Below are positions 28,868-38,035 of a stretch of 64,000 nt of DNA, one piece after another. Source of the stretch: DASQHL01 sp963843685 (GTDB lineage: Bacteria; Chloroflexota; Dehalococcoidia; DSTF01; JACRBR01); contig CAWJLO010000010.1 in the NCBI GenBank assembly GCA_963843685.1, positions 62,001-126,000 on the forward strand. Direction: 5' to 3'. Each line of letters begins with the position of its first letter. Within the stretch, counting starts at the first letter, position 1. A program made the position numbers and the translations under genes. The notes beneath the pieces are model-generated. The model did no database searches. It worked only from the letters and a program-made list of their open reading frames with translations, and had not been told where the DNA came from.

Positions 28868-29950
28868 ATGGGACGATCGCTCAAGGGGCTCGTGATCAGC
28901 GGCGGCAAAGGCAGCCGGCTGCGGCCGCTCACCTACACCGGCGCCAAGCAGCTCGTGCCCATCGCCAACAAGCCCATCCTCTTCTACGCGATCGAGAACC
29001 TCGTCGAGGCGGGAGTGCGCGAGATCACCGTCGTCGTCTCGCCCGAGAACGGCGATCAGATCCGCGGCGCCGTGGGCGACGGCGACCGGTTCGCCGCCCA
29101 GATCGCTTATGTCGAACAACCCAAGCCCGGCGGCATCGCCCAGGCGATCGGCGTGGCGCAGGACACCCTCGCAGGTGCGCCGTTCGTCGCCTTTCTCGGC
29201 GACAACTTCCTGACGCACGGCATCGTCGAGTACGCGCGTTCGTTCGCGGCATCTGACGACGACGCGGCCATCTTGCTCAAGCACGTGGAAGACGCGCGCG
29301 ACTTCGGCGTAGCGGAGTTCGACGGCGAGCGCCTGGCGCGCGTCGTCGAGAAGCCGCAGGACCCGCCCAGCGACCTGGCCGTGATCGGCATCTACATGTT
29401 CACGGAGCGCGTGTTCGAGGCGATCGGCGCGATCAAGCCGTCGGCGCGCGGCGAGCTGGAGATCACGGACACGATCCAGTGGCTGCTCGACCACGGGCGC
29501 AGCGTGCGCGCCCACGTCGTCGAAGGCCACTGGATCGACACGGGGAAGCACGACGACCTGCTGGCGGCGAACCGGCTGGTGCTGGAGCGGCTCGCGGACG
29601 ACACGAGCGGCGGCAGCATCGACGAGGCGTCGAAGGTGCACGGGCGCGTCGTACTGCAGCGGGACTGCGAAATCGTCAACAGCGTGATCAGCGGTCCCGC
29701 CATCATCGGCGAGCGCACGCGGGTTGAGAACTCGTACGTCGGGCCGTTCACGTCGATCGGACCCGACTGCCGCATCGTCGAGAGCGAGATCGCGGCGAGC
29801 GTCGTGATGGAGAACACATCGATCCATGGGCTGGGCCAACGCATCGAGCACAGCCTGATCGGGCGCAACGTCGAGCTGGCCGCCGACGACAGCAAGCCTC
29901 GCGGCTACCGGCTGGTGCTGGGCGACTACAGCCGAGCGCGGGTGCCCTAG
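28868..29950 (+). CDS. rmlA: Glucose-1-phosphate thymidylyltransferase, long form
   Basis: 360 residues, the long RmlA type rather than the 290-residue enterobacterial type. Joins dTTP and glucose-1-phosphate to give dTDP-glucose, the first step to dTDP-rhamnose. ISGGKGSRLRPLTYTGAKQL is the nucleotide-binding start; FLGDNFL carries the metal aspartate; VVEKPQDPPSD and WIDTGKHDDLL follow. After about residue 245 comes a left-handed-helix repeat domain (hexapeptide pattern VVLQRDCEIVNSVISGPAII). First gene of rmlA-rmlB-rmlD-glycosyltransferase operon. Confidence 0.92.
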   Translation: MGRSLKGLVISGGKGSRLRPLTYTGAKQLVPIANKPILFYAIENLVEAGVREITVVVSPENGDQIRGAVGDGDRFAAQIAYVEQPKPGGIAQAIGVAQDTLAGAPFVAFLGDNFLTHGIVEYARSFAASDDDAAILLKHVEDARDFGVAEFDGERLARVVEKPQDPPSDLAVIGIYMFTERVFEAIGAIKPSARGELEITDTIQWLLDHGRSVRAHVVEGHWIDTGKHDDLLAANRLVLERLADDTSGGSIDEASKVHGRVVLQRDCEIVNSVISGPAIIGERTRVENSYVGPFTSIGPDCRIVESEIAASVVMENTSIHGLGQRIEHSLIGRNVELAADDSKPRGYRLVLGDYSRARVP

Positions 29951-30978
29951 TGCGCCGCTTGTTCGTCGCCGGCGGCGCGGGCTTCATCGGCAGCAACTTC
30001 ATCCGTCACGTGCTCCGCGAGCGGCCGGACGTCTCCGTGGTCAACTTCGATGCGCTGACGTATGCGGGTAACCCGGAAAACCTGCGTGAGCTGGCCGGCG
30101 ACCCACGCTACAGCTTCGTACACGGCAACGTCGCCGATGCCGCGGCGGTAGCGGAGGCGATGCGCGGCTGCGACGCCGCGATCAATTTCGCAGCGGAGTC
30201 GCACGTCGATCGATCGATCGAGGACGCGTCCGACTTCATCGAGACGAACGTCCGCGGGGTGTACAACGTGCTTGCGGGCGCGCGGGACGCGGGGGTCGAG
30301 CGGCTGCTGCACGTCTCGACGGACGAGGTCTATGGCCCGGCGACGCGCGATGACCCGCGCCGGGAAGACGACGCCTTCCGCCCCCGCAGCCCGTACGCGG
30401 TGAGCAAGGCCGCCGGCGACATGATGTGCCGCGCCTTCGCGGAGACGTACGGTCTCCAGGCGGTGGTGGCACGGCCGGCGAACAACGTCGGGCCGTACCA
30501 GTACCCCGAAAAAGCGGTGCCGCTCTTCGTCACGAGCGCGCTGGACGACGAGCCGCTGCCTGTCTACGGCGAGGGGCTCCAGGAGCGCGACCGGCTGTAC
30601 GTCGAGGACTGCGTGCGCGCGCTGCTGCTGTTGCTGGAGCGCGGCGAGAAGGGCGAAGCGTACAACATCCAGGCCGACAACCACCGGCCGAACATCGACG
30701 TTGCGCGGGCGATCCTGGACCTGCTGGACAAGCCGTACGACCTCATCCGTTACGTCGATGACCGTGAGGGGCACGACGCCTGCTACTGGATGGACTCCTC
30801 GAAACTGCGCGCCCTCGGCTGGCAACCACGACTCGGATTCGATCAAGCGATCGAGCGCACCGTGCGGTGGTACGCGGACAACCGCTGGTGGTGGGAGCCG
30901 ATCAAGGCGGGCGACTTCCGCGCGTTTTATGAGCGCCAGTACGGCGAGCGCCTGGCGAACGCGCGTCCATACGCCTGA
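29950..30978 (+). CDS. rmlB: dTDP-glucose 4,6-dehydratase
   Basis: 342 residues. Extended SDR that oxidises, dehydrates and re-reduces dTDP-glucose to dTDP-4-keto-6-deoxyglucose using bound NAD. Seen: VAGGAGFIGSNFIRH, NFAAESHVDRSI, STDEVYG with the active-site Thr/Asp/Glu, YAVSKAAGD with the Y-x3-K pair, and ARPANNVGPYQYPEK. The GTG start overlaps the last base of the rmlA stop. Confidence 0.95.
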   Translation: MRRLFVAGGAGFIGSNFIRHVLRERPDVSVVNFDALTYAGNPENLRELAGDPRYSFVHGNVADAAAVAEAMRGCDAAINFAAESHVDRSIEDASDFIETNVRGVYNVLAGARDAGVERLLHVSTDEVYGPATRDDPRREDDAFRPRSPYAVSKAAGDMMCRAFAETYGLQAVVARPANNVGPYQYPEKAVPLFVTSALDDEPLPVYGEGLQERDRLYVEDCVRALLLLLERGEKGEAYNIQADNHRPNIDVARAILDLLDKPYDLIRYVDDREGHDACYWMDSSKLRALGWQPRLGFDQAIERTVRWYADNRWWWEPIKAGDFRAFYERQYGERLANARPYA

Positions 30979-31009
30979 CAAGCGTTACAATCCGCCTGGG
31001 GAGAGCGAG

Positions 31010-31867
31010 ATGAAGGTGCTCGTGACCGGAGCTCACGGCCAGCTTGGCCGTGCCTTGCAGCCTGCGTTGCGGAAGCACAACGTGATCGCGTTCTCGCACG
31101 CCACCCTCGACATCACCGACGGCCCCAACGTGGACGGCGCGATCACCGGCCACGCACCCGACGTGGTCATCCACTGCGCGGCGCTCACCGACACGACGCG
31201 CTGCGAGCGCGACCCCGAGCGGGCGATGGCCGTCAACGCGCAGGGCACCGACAAGGTGGCACGCGCGTGCGCCCGGGCGGGAGCGCGGCTGGTGGCCGTC
31301 AGCACCAACGAAGTGTTCGACGGCGAAGCGCGTGCCCCATACGCCGAGGATGCACCGCCGCACGCCATCAACGCGTACGGCGCGTCGAAGCTGGAGGGCG
31401 AGCGTCTGGCGGCCGCCGCGTGCGAGGATACGATCATCGTCCGGACGTCGTGGCTGTACGGCGAAGGCGGCAACAACTTCGTGGAGAAAGTGATTGCGGC
31501 GGCGCACGCGGCCAAGCCCCTTAGCTTCGTGACGGACGAGGTCTCCACGCCGACCTGCACGTACGACCTTGCGAACGCCGTCGTCGCCCTGGTCGAAAAG
31601 CGAGCGCCGGCCGGCGCGTACCACCTCGTGAACGAGGGCGAGGCGTCGCGGTACGACTGGGCCGTCGAGGCGCTGCGGCTCGCCGCGATGGCCTCGCTCG
31701 CCGTCAGCGCGATCACGACGGATGAGCTGCGTGCCGGCGGCTACGACGGGCCCCGGAAGCCGCCGTACTCCGTGCTGGCCAACATGCGGGCGAAGAAGCT
31801 CGGCGTGGCGCTGCGACCGTGGCGCGAGGCGCTCGCGGCGTATTTCGCGCACAGGACGAGCAGATGA
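31010..31867 (+). CDS. rmlD: dTDP-4-dehydrorhamnose reductase
   Basis: 285 residues. Reduces dTDP-4-dehydrorhamnose to dTDP-rhamnose. VTGAHGQLGRAL is the cofactor loop, STNEVFDG the active-site strand, YGASKLEGE the Y-x3-K pair and RTSWLYG a family marker. GGGGAG lies before the ATG, and TACAAT at 30985 may be a second promoter. The epimerase gene rmlC, needed between RmlB and RmlD, is not in the window. Confidence 0.93.
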   Translation: MKVLVTGAHGQLGRALQPALRKHNVIAFSHATLDITDGPNVDGAITGHAPDVVIHCAALTDTTRCERDPERAMAVNAQGTDKVARACARAGARLVAVSTNEVFDGEARAPYAEDAPPHAINAYGASKLEGERLAAAACEDTIIVRTSWLYGEGGNNFVEKVIAAAHAAKPLSFVTDEVSTPTCTYDLANAVVALVEKRAPAGAYHLVNEGEASRYDWAVEALRLAAMASLAVSAITTDELRAGGYDGPRKPPYSVLANMRAKKLGVALRPWREALAAYFAHRTSR

Positions 31868-32788
31868 TGGACGCCGCGGCAACCGTCGGCGTGATCGTCG
31901 TGAACTACAACAGCGCCCCGTTCATCGACGAGTTCTGCGCGACCCTGAAGCAGGTGGCGCACCCGCGCTGGCACTTGATCGTCGTCGACTCCGCTTCCAC
32001 CGATGGCTCGATGGAGACGATCGACGGTGCCTTCCCCGACGCGACGCGCATCCGCTGCGACGAGAACGTCGGGTTCGCGGCCGGCGCGAACATCGGCATC
32101 CGGCGCGTACTGGAACACGGCGACGACTACGCGCTGTTCCTCAACAACGACGTGGCGCTCACGCCCGACTTCCTCACCCGGCTCATTGAGGCCGCCGACG
32201 CGCGGACGATGGTCGTGCCGAAAATCCTCTACTACTACGACCACCGCCTGATCAGCACGCACGCCGGCGGCTTCGACTGGCGGCTCGGCCTGTTCAAGGA
32301 CACCTACGGAGGACGGCCCGATGGGCCGGAGACCAACCGCCGCCGCGACGGGCTGGCTACGGCGAGCTTCTGCTGCGCGCTCGTGCCGGCGCAGGCGTTC
32401 CGCGACGCCGGCGTGTTGGACGAACGCTTCTTCATGTACTACGAGGAGACGGACTTCATCCGGCGGGCGCAGGACGCGGGCTATCGCGTGCGCTACGAGC
32501 CCTCCTCGGTGATCTACCACCGCGAGAGCGGCGCGAGCGGCGGCGGCTGGATGACGCCGTTCAAGCAGTACTACGCCACGCGCAACCGGCATCTTCCTCG
32601 TGCGCAAACACACGACGTCGCCGGTATCGTACGCCTGGTTCACGGCGTATTTCTGGGCCACCCGCATCGGCGCCGCGGGGCGGCTGGCGGCGCGACGGCA
32701 GTGGCGGCTGCTCCGCGCGATGGCGCTGGGAATGCGCGACTACTACCTCGGCCGGATGGGGCGGACGATGCAGGTGCGCGACCTGTGA
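31864..32788 (+). CDS. Family 2 glycosyltransferase, one frame change
   Basis: About 307 residues when one extra base near 32590 is removed (AACCGGCATC to AACCGCATC). GT-A fold: VIVVNYNSAPFIDEF, VDSASTDGS, NVGFAAGANIG and LFLNNDVAL (the D-x-D-like metal site), then DERFFMYYEETDF. Resembles rhamnosyltransferases such as WbbL/RfbF, which would fit the dTDP-rhamnose genes before it, but donor and acceptor are inferred. The start overlaps the rmlD stop (ATGA). Confidence 0.85.
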
Positions 32789-33922
32789 GGATCGCCATCG
32801 ACGCCACGTCCGTGCCACCCCGGCCGGCTGGCGCCGGCGTGTACGCGATCGAGCTGGTGCGGGCGATGGCCGAGCGCGATCGCCACGACGGCTATGCGCT
32901 GTTCGCGCGCGGCGCCTGGTTCGAGTCGGCCATCGGCGGCAGGCGCAACTGGCGCGTCGAGCGCGTCGGCGCGCGCTCGCGGGCAAGCCGCCTGGCCTGG
33001 GAACAACTCCGCCTGCCCGGAGCGCTGGCGCGACTCGGCATCGACGTGCTCCACTCGACGCACCACACGCTGCCGCTGACGCGCGTTCGCTGCAAGCGCG
33101 TCGTGACGGTGCACGACGTGACGTTCCTGCGCATACCGGAGCGCTACCCGCGCGCCCGACGGCTCTACATGCAGACGCTGACGCGCCTCGCGGTCCGCGT
33201 CGCCGACAAAGTCATCGTGCCGTCCTGCGCGGTGCGCGACGACGTGATGCGGCTGCTCCAGGTGCCGTCGTCGAAGCTTGCCGTCGTGTACGAGGCGGCG
33301 GCGGCGGAGTTCGCGCCGATGGACCGGCAGGCGGCGGCACACGTCGCCGGCGGTTACGGGATCGACGGGCCGTACGTGCTGAGCGTCGGCAGCCTGGAGC
33401 CGGGGAAGAACCGCGCGCGTCTGTTCCGCGCCATGCGCCAGCTCCGCGACGACGGCATCGACACACGGCTGGTCGTCGTCGGGCCAGCGGGCGTGGTCGT
33501 ACGAGGGCGAGCTCGCGTTGATCGACGAGCTGGGGATGCGCGACCGCGTCGTCCTGCCGGGCTACGTGCGCCAGGAGGACCTGCCCGCGCTGTACAACGC
33601 GGCGACGGCGTTCGTCTTCCCGTCCTTGTACGAGGGGTTCGGCCTCCCGCTGATCGAGGCGATGGCTTGCGGTGTCCCCGCGCTGACATCCAGTATTTCG
33701 GCGACAGCGGAAGTGGCCGGCGACGCGGCGCTGCTGGTCGATCCGGAGTCGGTGGACGATATCCGCGAAGGACTGCGCCGCCTGCTGACCGACGCGCAGC
33801 TCCGCGAGGATCTCTCGCGGCGCGGGCGCGCGCGGGCGGCCGAGTTCAGCTGGCGGCGCGCGGCCGACGAGACGCACGCGGTCTACGAGCGCGCCCTCTC
33901 GGGCGAGGCGGAGCCCTCATGA
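32785..33922 (+). CDS. Family 4 glycosyltransferase, one frame change
   Basis: About 378 residues when one extra base near 33485 is removed. GT-B fold with the GT1/GT4 signature: RPAGAGVYAIEL at the N-terminus, VTVHDVTFLRIPERYP in the middle, VGSLEPGKNRARL, then FVFPSLYEGFGLPLIEAMACG near residue 270, which includes the E-x7-E nucleotide-sugar site. Retaining transferase adding a sugar to a growing surface glycan. The GTG start overlaps the previous stop by four bases. Confidence 0.88.
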
Positions 33923-34785
33923 GCGAGATCTCGGCCGTCATCGTCACGTACAACTCGATCGCGCACGTGGGCGCGTGCCTCGACTCGCTGCGCGCACACT
34001 GCCCGGACGTAGAGGTTGTCGTGGTCGACAACGCCTCTTCCGACGGGACGGCGGGAATGGTCGAGCGCGAGTACCCGTGGGTCCGGCTCATCGCGCGGAA
34101 GACGAACGCCGGGCTCTCCGCGGGCATCGATGAAGGCGTGGCGGCCACGTCGGGCACCTACGTCGCGGCGCTGAACCCGGACCTGCACTTCGATAGCGAC
34201 CCCCTGGCGCCGCTGGCCTCCTACCTCCGCGAGCACCCGGACGCCGGCATCGTCGCGCCGAAACTGCTGGACGACGACGGCACCCTGCAGCTCAGCTGCC
34301 GCGCCTTCCCCGGCTACAGCACGGCGCTGTTCAACCGCTACTCGGTCCTCACGCGGCTCTTCCCAAAGAACCGCGCGTCGAGCCAGTACCTCATGTCCGA
34401 CTTCGATCACAACACGACGCGCGACGTCGACTGGGTGAGCGGCGCCGCGATGATGTTCCCGCGCCAGGTGTTCGACCGGCTGGGCGGCTGGGACCCCGGG
34501 TTCTTCTTCTTCAACGAGGACGTGGACTTCTGCCGTCGCGTGCACGACGCCGGCCTTCGCGTCGTCTACGACCCTGAGGTGAGCGTGTATCACCGCATCG
34601 GCATCAGCAAGAGCGCCGCACCGCACGTCATCATCGTCCGGCACCGGAGCATGTGGCGGTACTACCGGAAGCACCTGCGGTCGAACGTCGCGCTGGACGC
34701 CCTCACCGGCGCAGGCATCGCGGCGCGCTGCGGCGTGCTGCTCGCGGCCGCCGGCGCACGAAGACTCGTCCGTAAGCGCGCCTAG
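33919..34785 (+). CDS. Family 2 glycosyltransferase
   Basis: 288 residues with an intact frame. AVIVTYNSIAHVGACLDSL, VVDNASSDGT, TNAGLSAGIDEG and AALNPDLHF (metal-site strand) mark the GT-A fold; FFFFNEDVDFCRRVHDAG is the acceptor-side motif of rhamnosyltransferase-like members. The C-terminal 30 residues may contact the membrane. The start overlaps the previous stop (ATGA), and its stop shares the CTAG with the convergent WecA-like gene. Confidence 0.9.
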   Translation: MSEISAVIVTYNSIAHVGACLDSLRAHCPDVEVVVVDNASSDGTAGMVEREYPWVRLIARKTNAGLSAGIDEGVAATSGTYVAALNPDLHFDSDPLAPLASYLREHPDAGIVAPKLLDDDGTLQLSCRAFPGYSTALFNRYSVLTRLFPKNRASSQYLMSDFDHNTTRDVDWVSGAAMMFPRQVFDRLGGWDPGFFFFNEDVDFCRRVHDAGLRVVYDPEVSVYHRIGISKSAAPHVIIVRHRSMWRYYRKHLRSNVALDALTGAGIAARCGVLLAAAGARRLVRKRA

Positions 34786-35914
34786 TCCTGTGTTGGCGGC
34801 CGCCCGTCGACCGGCGCGAAGATGCGCTGCCGCAGCCAGACGATGCTGCGGCTGTTCCACAGCGTGACGATGTAGCCCAGCCGCACGAGCGTCGCCGCAA
34901 CGACGAGCGATCAGCGCGCCGAAGACCGCCGCCTGGAATCACGTGTTGGCGATGTAGTGGATGACGATGGCCCCTGACGGAGAAGAGCATCGCCAGCCCG
35001 TACGATCGACGACGAGGAGGCCCCGCGGCCCCAGGCCGATCTCCTCCAAGCGGTGGTGGATGTGATCCTCGTCGCCGATCATCGGATGGCGATGCTGCAA
35101 CGAGCGGCGCACCGCCGCGAGCGTGAGGTCGAGGATCGGGTAGCCGAGCGCGATCAGCGGTACGGCGACGAAGATCTGGTCGGACGGACCGGTGGCGGCG
35201 CGGATCGAGAGCGTGCCCGAGGATGAAGCCGAGCACGTACGCGCCGGAGTCGCCGATGAACGGCGAGACGCGGGTGGCAGGTTGAACGGCAGGAAGCCGA
35301 GGCCGGCGCCGGCGAGCGCCACGAGCAGCAGCGCCACCGTCGGGTGCGAGGAGTGAGCGCCGATCTGCGCCATGGTGACGCAGGCGAAAATCGCCACGCC
35401 GAGGGCGACGCCATCGCGGCCGTCGATGAGAGTTGAAGGCGTTGGTCGCCAGTGACGATCCAGAGCACCGTCACGACAAGGCCGACGGGCCCGAGGTCGA
35501 GCGACGGCCCCCACGGCAGGCCGATGTCGTCGATCCGGTAGCCGGCCGCGTAGACCGCGAAGCGGCCGCCGTGAACACCGCCAGCCGCAGCGTCGGGCTC
35601 GTCAAGCGTGACGTCGTCGAGGAATCCGACGAGGAAGACGAGCGGCGACGGCGGCGAGCAGCCCCAGCAGGCTGCCGGACTTCGGCGAGAGGAAGGTCGC
35701 TCGCGTGACTGGAGATGATCGACGCGAAGAATGGCGTGAGCGCGAATGTCACGAGGAAGACGACGCCGCCCCAGCGCGGCTTCTCCTCGATTCGCCGCGG
35801 ATGTGGAAGAGCGCGAAGAATCGCTCGGTACGCGAGAGGGCGAGCAACACCAGCGTCGTCACGATCGCGATGCCGATGCGAGAGAGCGAGCGTAAGGAGA
35901 TAGATGTCGAGCAT
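34782..35914 (-). pseudogene. WecA/MraY-type polyprenyl-phosphate sugar-phosphate transferase, many frame breaks
   Basis: Pieces of one gene lie in all three frames: MLDIYLLTLALS, EEKPRWGGVVFLVTFAL, SPKSGSLLGLLAA, LVFLVGFLDD, LIDGRDGVALGVAIFA, LGFILG, DEDHIHHRLEEIGLGPRG and LWNSRSIVWLRQRIF, in the correct order for the family. FLDD and FIDGRDG are the metal/active-site regions. It would load the first sugar phosphate onto the lipid carrier for the glycan built by the facing cluster. I count at least eight frame changes in 1.1 kb, far denser than elsewhere, so it is either decayed or a badly resolved stretch. The ATG at 35914 has a GGAG upstream. Confidence 0.75.
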
Positions 35915-36047
35915 GTGCTCCGGCTTGCTCGTGAGTTGGCTCCAGACTACCACAGCTGTGCAACGCAACTCGCGTTCGGCCGTGCCACGGTTTACTGTCA
36001 TGAAGCTGCCTCCCGTGCCGTCCGTGGTACGACGCCGCCCCCGCCGC

Positions 36048-36053
36048 TACCCT
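36048..36053 (+). promoter_or_regulatory. Weak -10 element TACCCT before the ROK gene
   Basis: TACCCT ends seven bases before the ATG with no Shine-Dalgarno between, the same spacing as at galT, dapL and the PIG-L gene. The hexamer itself is a poor match. Confidence 0.25.
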
Positions 36054-36060
36054 GCGGGCG

Positions 36061-36972
36061 ATGCCGCACGCCTTCATCGCCGCGGTCGATCTTGGCGCTT
36101 CGAACATGCGCGTCGTCATCGCCAACGAGGACGGCGAGATCGAGGCGCGCCGCCACGGCCCCCTGCCGCCCGGCACGCCCGAGGAGGTGCTGACGCGCGT
36201 CGGCCGGACGATCGACGAACTGGTACGCGGCGTGTGGGTGGGGGCGGCGGTCGCCGGCATCGGCATCGTGCTGCCCGGCATGGTCGATCCGTCGGCGGGT
36301 ACCGTTGCCTCCGTCGCCAACCTGCCTGGTTGGGACGACGTGCCCATCGCCGAGATCCTCGGCAGGCCGCGCGGCGTCCCGGTGGCGATCGAAAACGACG
36401 CGAACGCCGCCGCCGTCGGCGAGGGGTGGCTGGGCGCCGCGAAGGGGCTGCGTGACTTCGTCTTCGTTGCCCTCGGCACCGGTATCGGCGCCGGCATCGT
36501 GCTGGACGGGCGCCTGCACCGAGGCGCGCACTTCCTCGCCGGGGAAGTTGCCTTCTTCCCGATGACGCCCGAGCAGCTCCGTGCCGGCGACTGGGAGCAC
36601 TGCCTCGAATCGACGGTCGGCGGCCGGGCGATGACGCGCCGCGCGTCGGAGCTGCTGGGCGACCGTGCGAAGACCTCGGACCTCTTCGACGCGGCGAAGT
36701 CGGGCGATCCGGCGGCGACGGCATGGCTCACCGAGACCCAGGAGTACATATCGATGGCCCTCGCCGACATGGCGGCCCTGCTCGACCCCGAGGCCATCGT
36801 GTTCGGCGGCGGCGTTGCGATGGCGCAGGGGGAATGGTTTCTGGCGCCGGTGCGCGAGATGGCGCTGCGTTGTGTGCCCGGGAAGCCGCGGATCATACTG
36901 TCCGCGTTGGGCGAGGATGCCCAGATCGTCGGCGCCGTGCGGCTGGCGCTCGACCGGGTGCGCGCAGGATGA
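36061..36972 (+). CDS. ROK-family sugar kinase without the zinc motif
   Basis: 303 residues. ROK layout: AVDLGASNMRVVIAN (phosphate loop), GIGIVLPGMVD, IENDANAAAVGEG with the catalytic aspartate, and ALGTGIGAGIVLDG. The usual E-x-G-H and C-x-C-G-x-x-G-C zinc region is absent: the sequence there is LAGEVAFFPMTPEQ. It probably phosphorylates glucose or another hexose with ATP, but the missing motif makes substrate uncertain. First gene of an overlapping run with the exported protein and the deaminase. Confidence 0.82.
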   Translation: MPHAFIAAVDLGASNMRVVIANEDGEIEARRHGPLPPGTPEEVLTRVGRTIDELVRGVWVGAAVAGIGIVLPGMVDPSAGTVASVANLPGWDDVPIAEILGRPRGVPVAIENDANAAAVGEGWLGAAKGLRDFVFVALGTGIGAGIVLDGRLHRGAHFLAGEVAFFPMTPEQLRAGDWEHCLESTVGGRAMTRRASELLGDRAKTSDLFDAAKSGDPAATAWLTETQEYISMALADMAALLDPEAIVFGGGVAMAQGEWFLAPVREMALRCVPGKPRIILSALGEDAQIVGAVRLALDRVRAG

Positions 36973-37427
36973 GCGAACGGGCACGACGACGTCTTCCGAC
37001 GACACGAGCATGGCTGATGGCCGCGATCGCGCTCACGACTCTCTCGACGCTGGCGTTCGGGCCGTGCGCGTCCGGCAAGCGCGCGGCGCCGCCGACGGGA
37101 CGAGCGCTGGCGGAGGGCGAATCGATCGGGAAGATCGATCTGACCGCGCCGGTCACGGGCGTCGCGGGGCGAGTGCTCACGCTGCTGACGGTGGAGTGCG
37201 TGGACGGTCAGCTCAACGTCCGCACCACGGTGGAGAACGTGAGCGCGAAGATGGACTGCAACGACCTCCAGCCCTCCCAGGCCTTCGTGCCGTTCTACGG
37301 TCAACAGGTCTCGATCACGAACAGCGGCGGCACCGTCGTGATCGCCAACAGCACCCAGGGATCGATCGCGATGAAGGCGACCGATCCGCACGTCATCGAA
37401 GTCGTCACGACCGATGCCACGCCCTGA
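36969..37427 (+). CDS. Exported or membrane-anchored protein of unknown function
   Basis: 152 residues from the ATG at 36969 that overlaps the ROK stop (ATGA). A basic start (RARRR) is followed by a hydrophobic segment (AWLMAAIALTTLSTLAFG) that is a signal peptide or anchor; the following Cys is not in a standard lipobox. The mature part is a small beta-rich domain (VTGVAGRVLTLLTVECVDGQ, QVSITNSGGTVVIANS). No known motif. It overlaps the deaminase start by 14 bases. Confidence 0.6.
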   Translation: MSERARRRLPTTRAWLMAAIALTTLSTLAFGPCASGKRAAPPTGRALAEGESIGKIDLTAPVTGVAGRVLTLLTVECVDGQLNVRTTVENVSAKMDCNDLQPSQAFVPFYGQQVSITNSGGTVVIANSTQGSIAMKATDPHVIEVVTTDATP

Positions 37428-37959
37428 CCCCGACGCCTACTTCATGGGGATCGCCCTGGCCGTGCGTGCGCGCGCGAACTGCACCGGCCGCCGCGTCGGC
37501 GCCGTGATCGTGCGCGAGAACCGCATCCTCAGCTCCGGCTACAACGGCACGCCGTCGAAGATGGCCAACTGCGAGGATGGCGGCTGTCACCGCTGCGCGC
37601 ATCCCCAGGACTACGCCCCGGGCGAGGGCTACGACCTCTGCATCTGCGTCCACGCCGAGCAGAACGCCCTCCTCGCGGCCGCCCGCTTCGGCGTCGCGAT
37701 CGAGGGCTGCTCGCTGTACTCGACGCTGCAGCCGTGCTTCGGCTGCCTGAAGGAGATGCTGCAGGCGGAAGTGCGCGAGGTCTGCTACCTCGTGCCGTGG
37801 GAGTCGCGCTTCGCCGAGCAGTACGCCGCCCTCGTCGACCGCCTCGGCCGCGATCGCTTCCGGCAGGTGCCCATCGACGACCCGGACGCGCAATGGGCGC
37901 TGGGCCGCGCGGGCGGAGCGCTGGAGCGAGCCCTCGGCCACGAGATGCTCGGCGACTGA
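37414..37959 (+). CDS. dCMP deaminase-like zinc deaminase
   Basis: 181 residues. Cytidine/deoxycytidylate deaminase fold: VGAVIVRENRILSSGYNGTP, then the zinc site CVHAEQNAL (H-A-E) and PCFGCLK (P-C-x2-C). An extra cysteine/histidine group, CEDGGCHRCAH, is as in ComEB/dCMP deaminases. Deaminates dCMP to dUMP for thymidylate synthesis. It starts inside the preceding frame, so is translationally linked. Confidence 0.88.
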   Translation: MPRPDPDAYFMGIALAVRARANCTGRRVGAVIVRENRILSSGYNGTPSKMANCEDGGCHRCAHPQDYAPGEGYDLCICVHAEQNALLAAARFGVAIEGCSLYSTLQPCFGCLKEMLQAEVREVCYLVPWESRFAEQYAALVDRLGRDRFRQVPIDDPDAQWALGRAGGALERALGHEMLGD

Positions 37960-38035
37960 CATCCGGCCGCTTGTCCGCAACCCTCGCCGAACGTAGTATC
38001 GCCTCGATGTATGTCCGCGACGAGACCCACCAGCG

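Noticed and set aside
30985..31009. Independent promoter (TACAAT) starting the rmlD-glycosyltransferase part
   Set aside because: Possible, but without a -35 and inside an evident operon; not listed as a feature.
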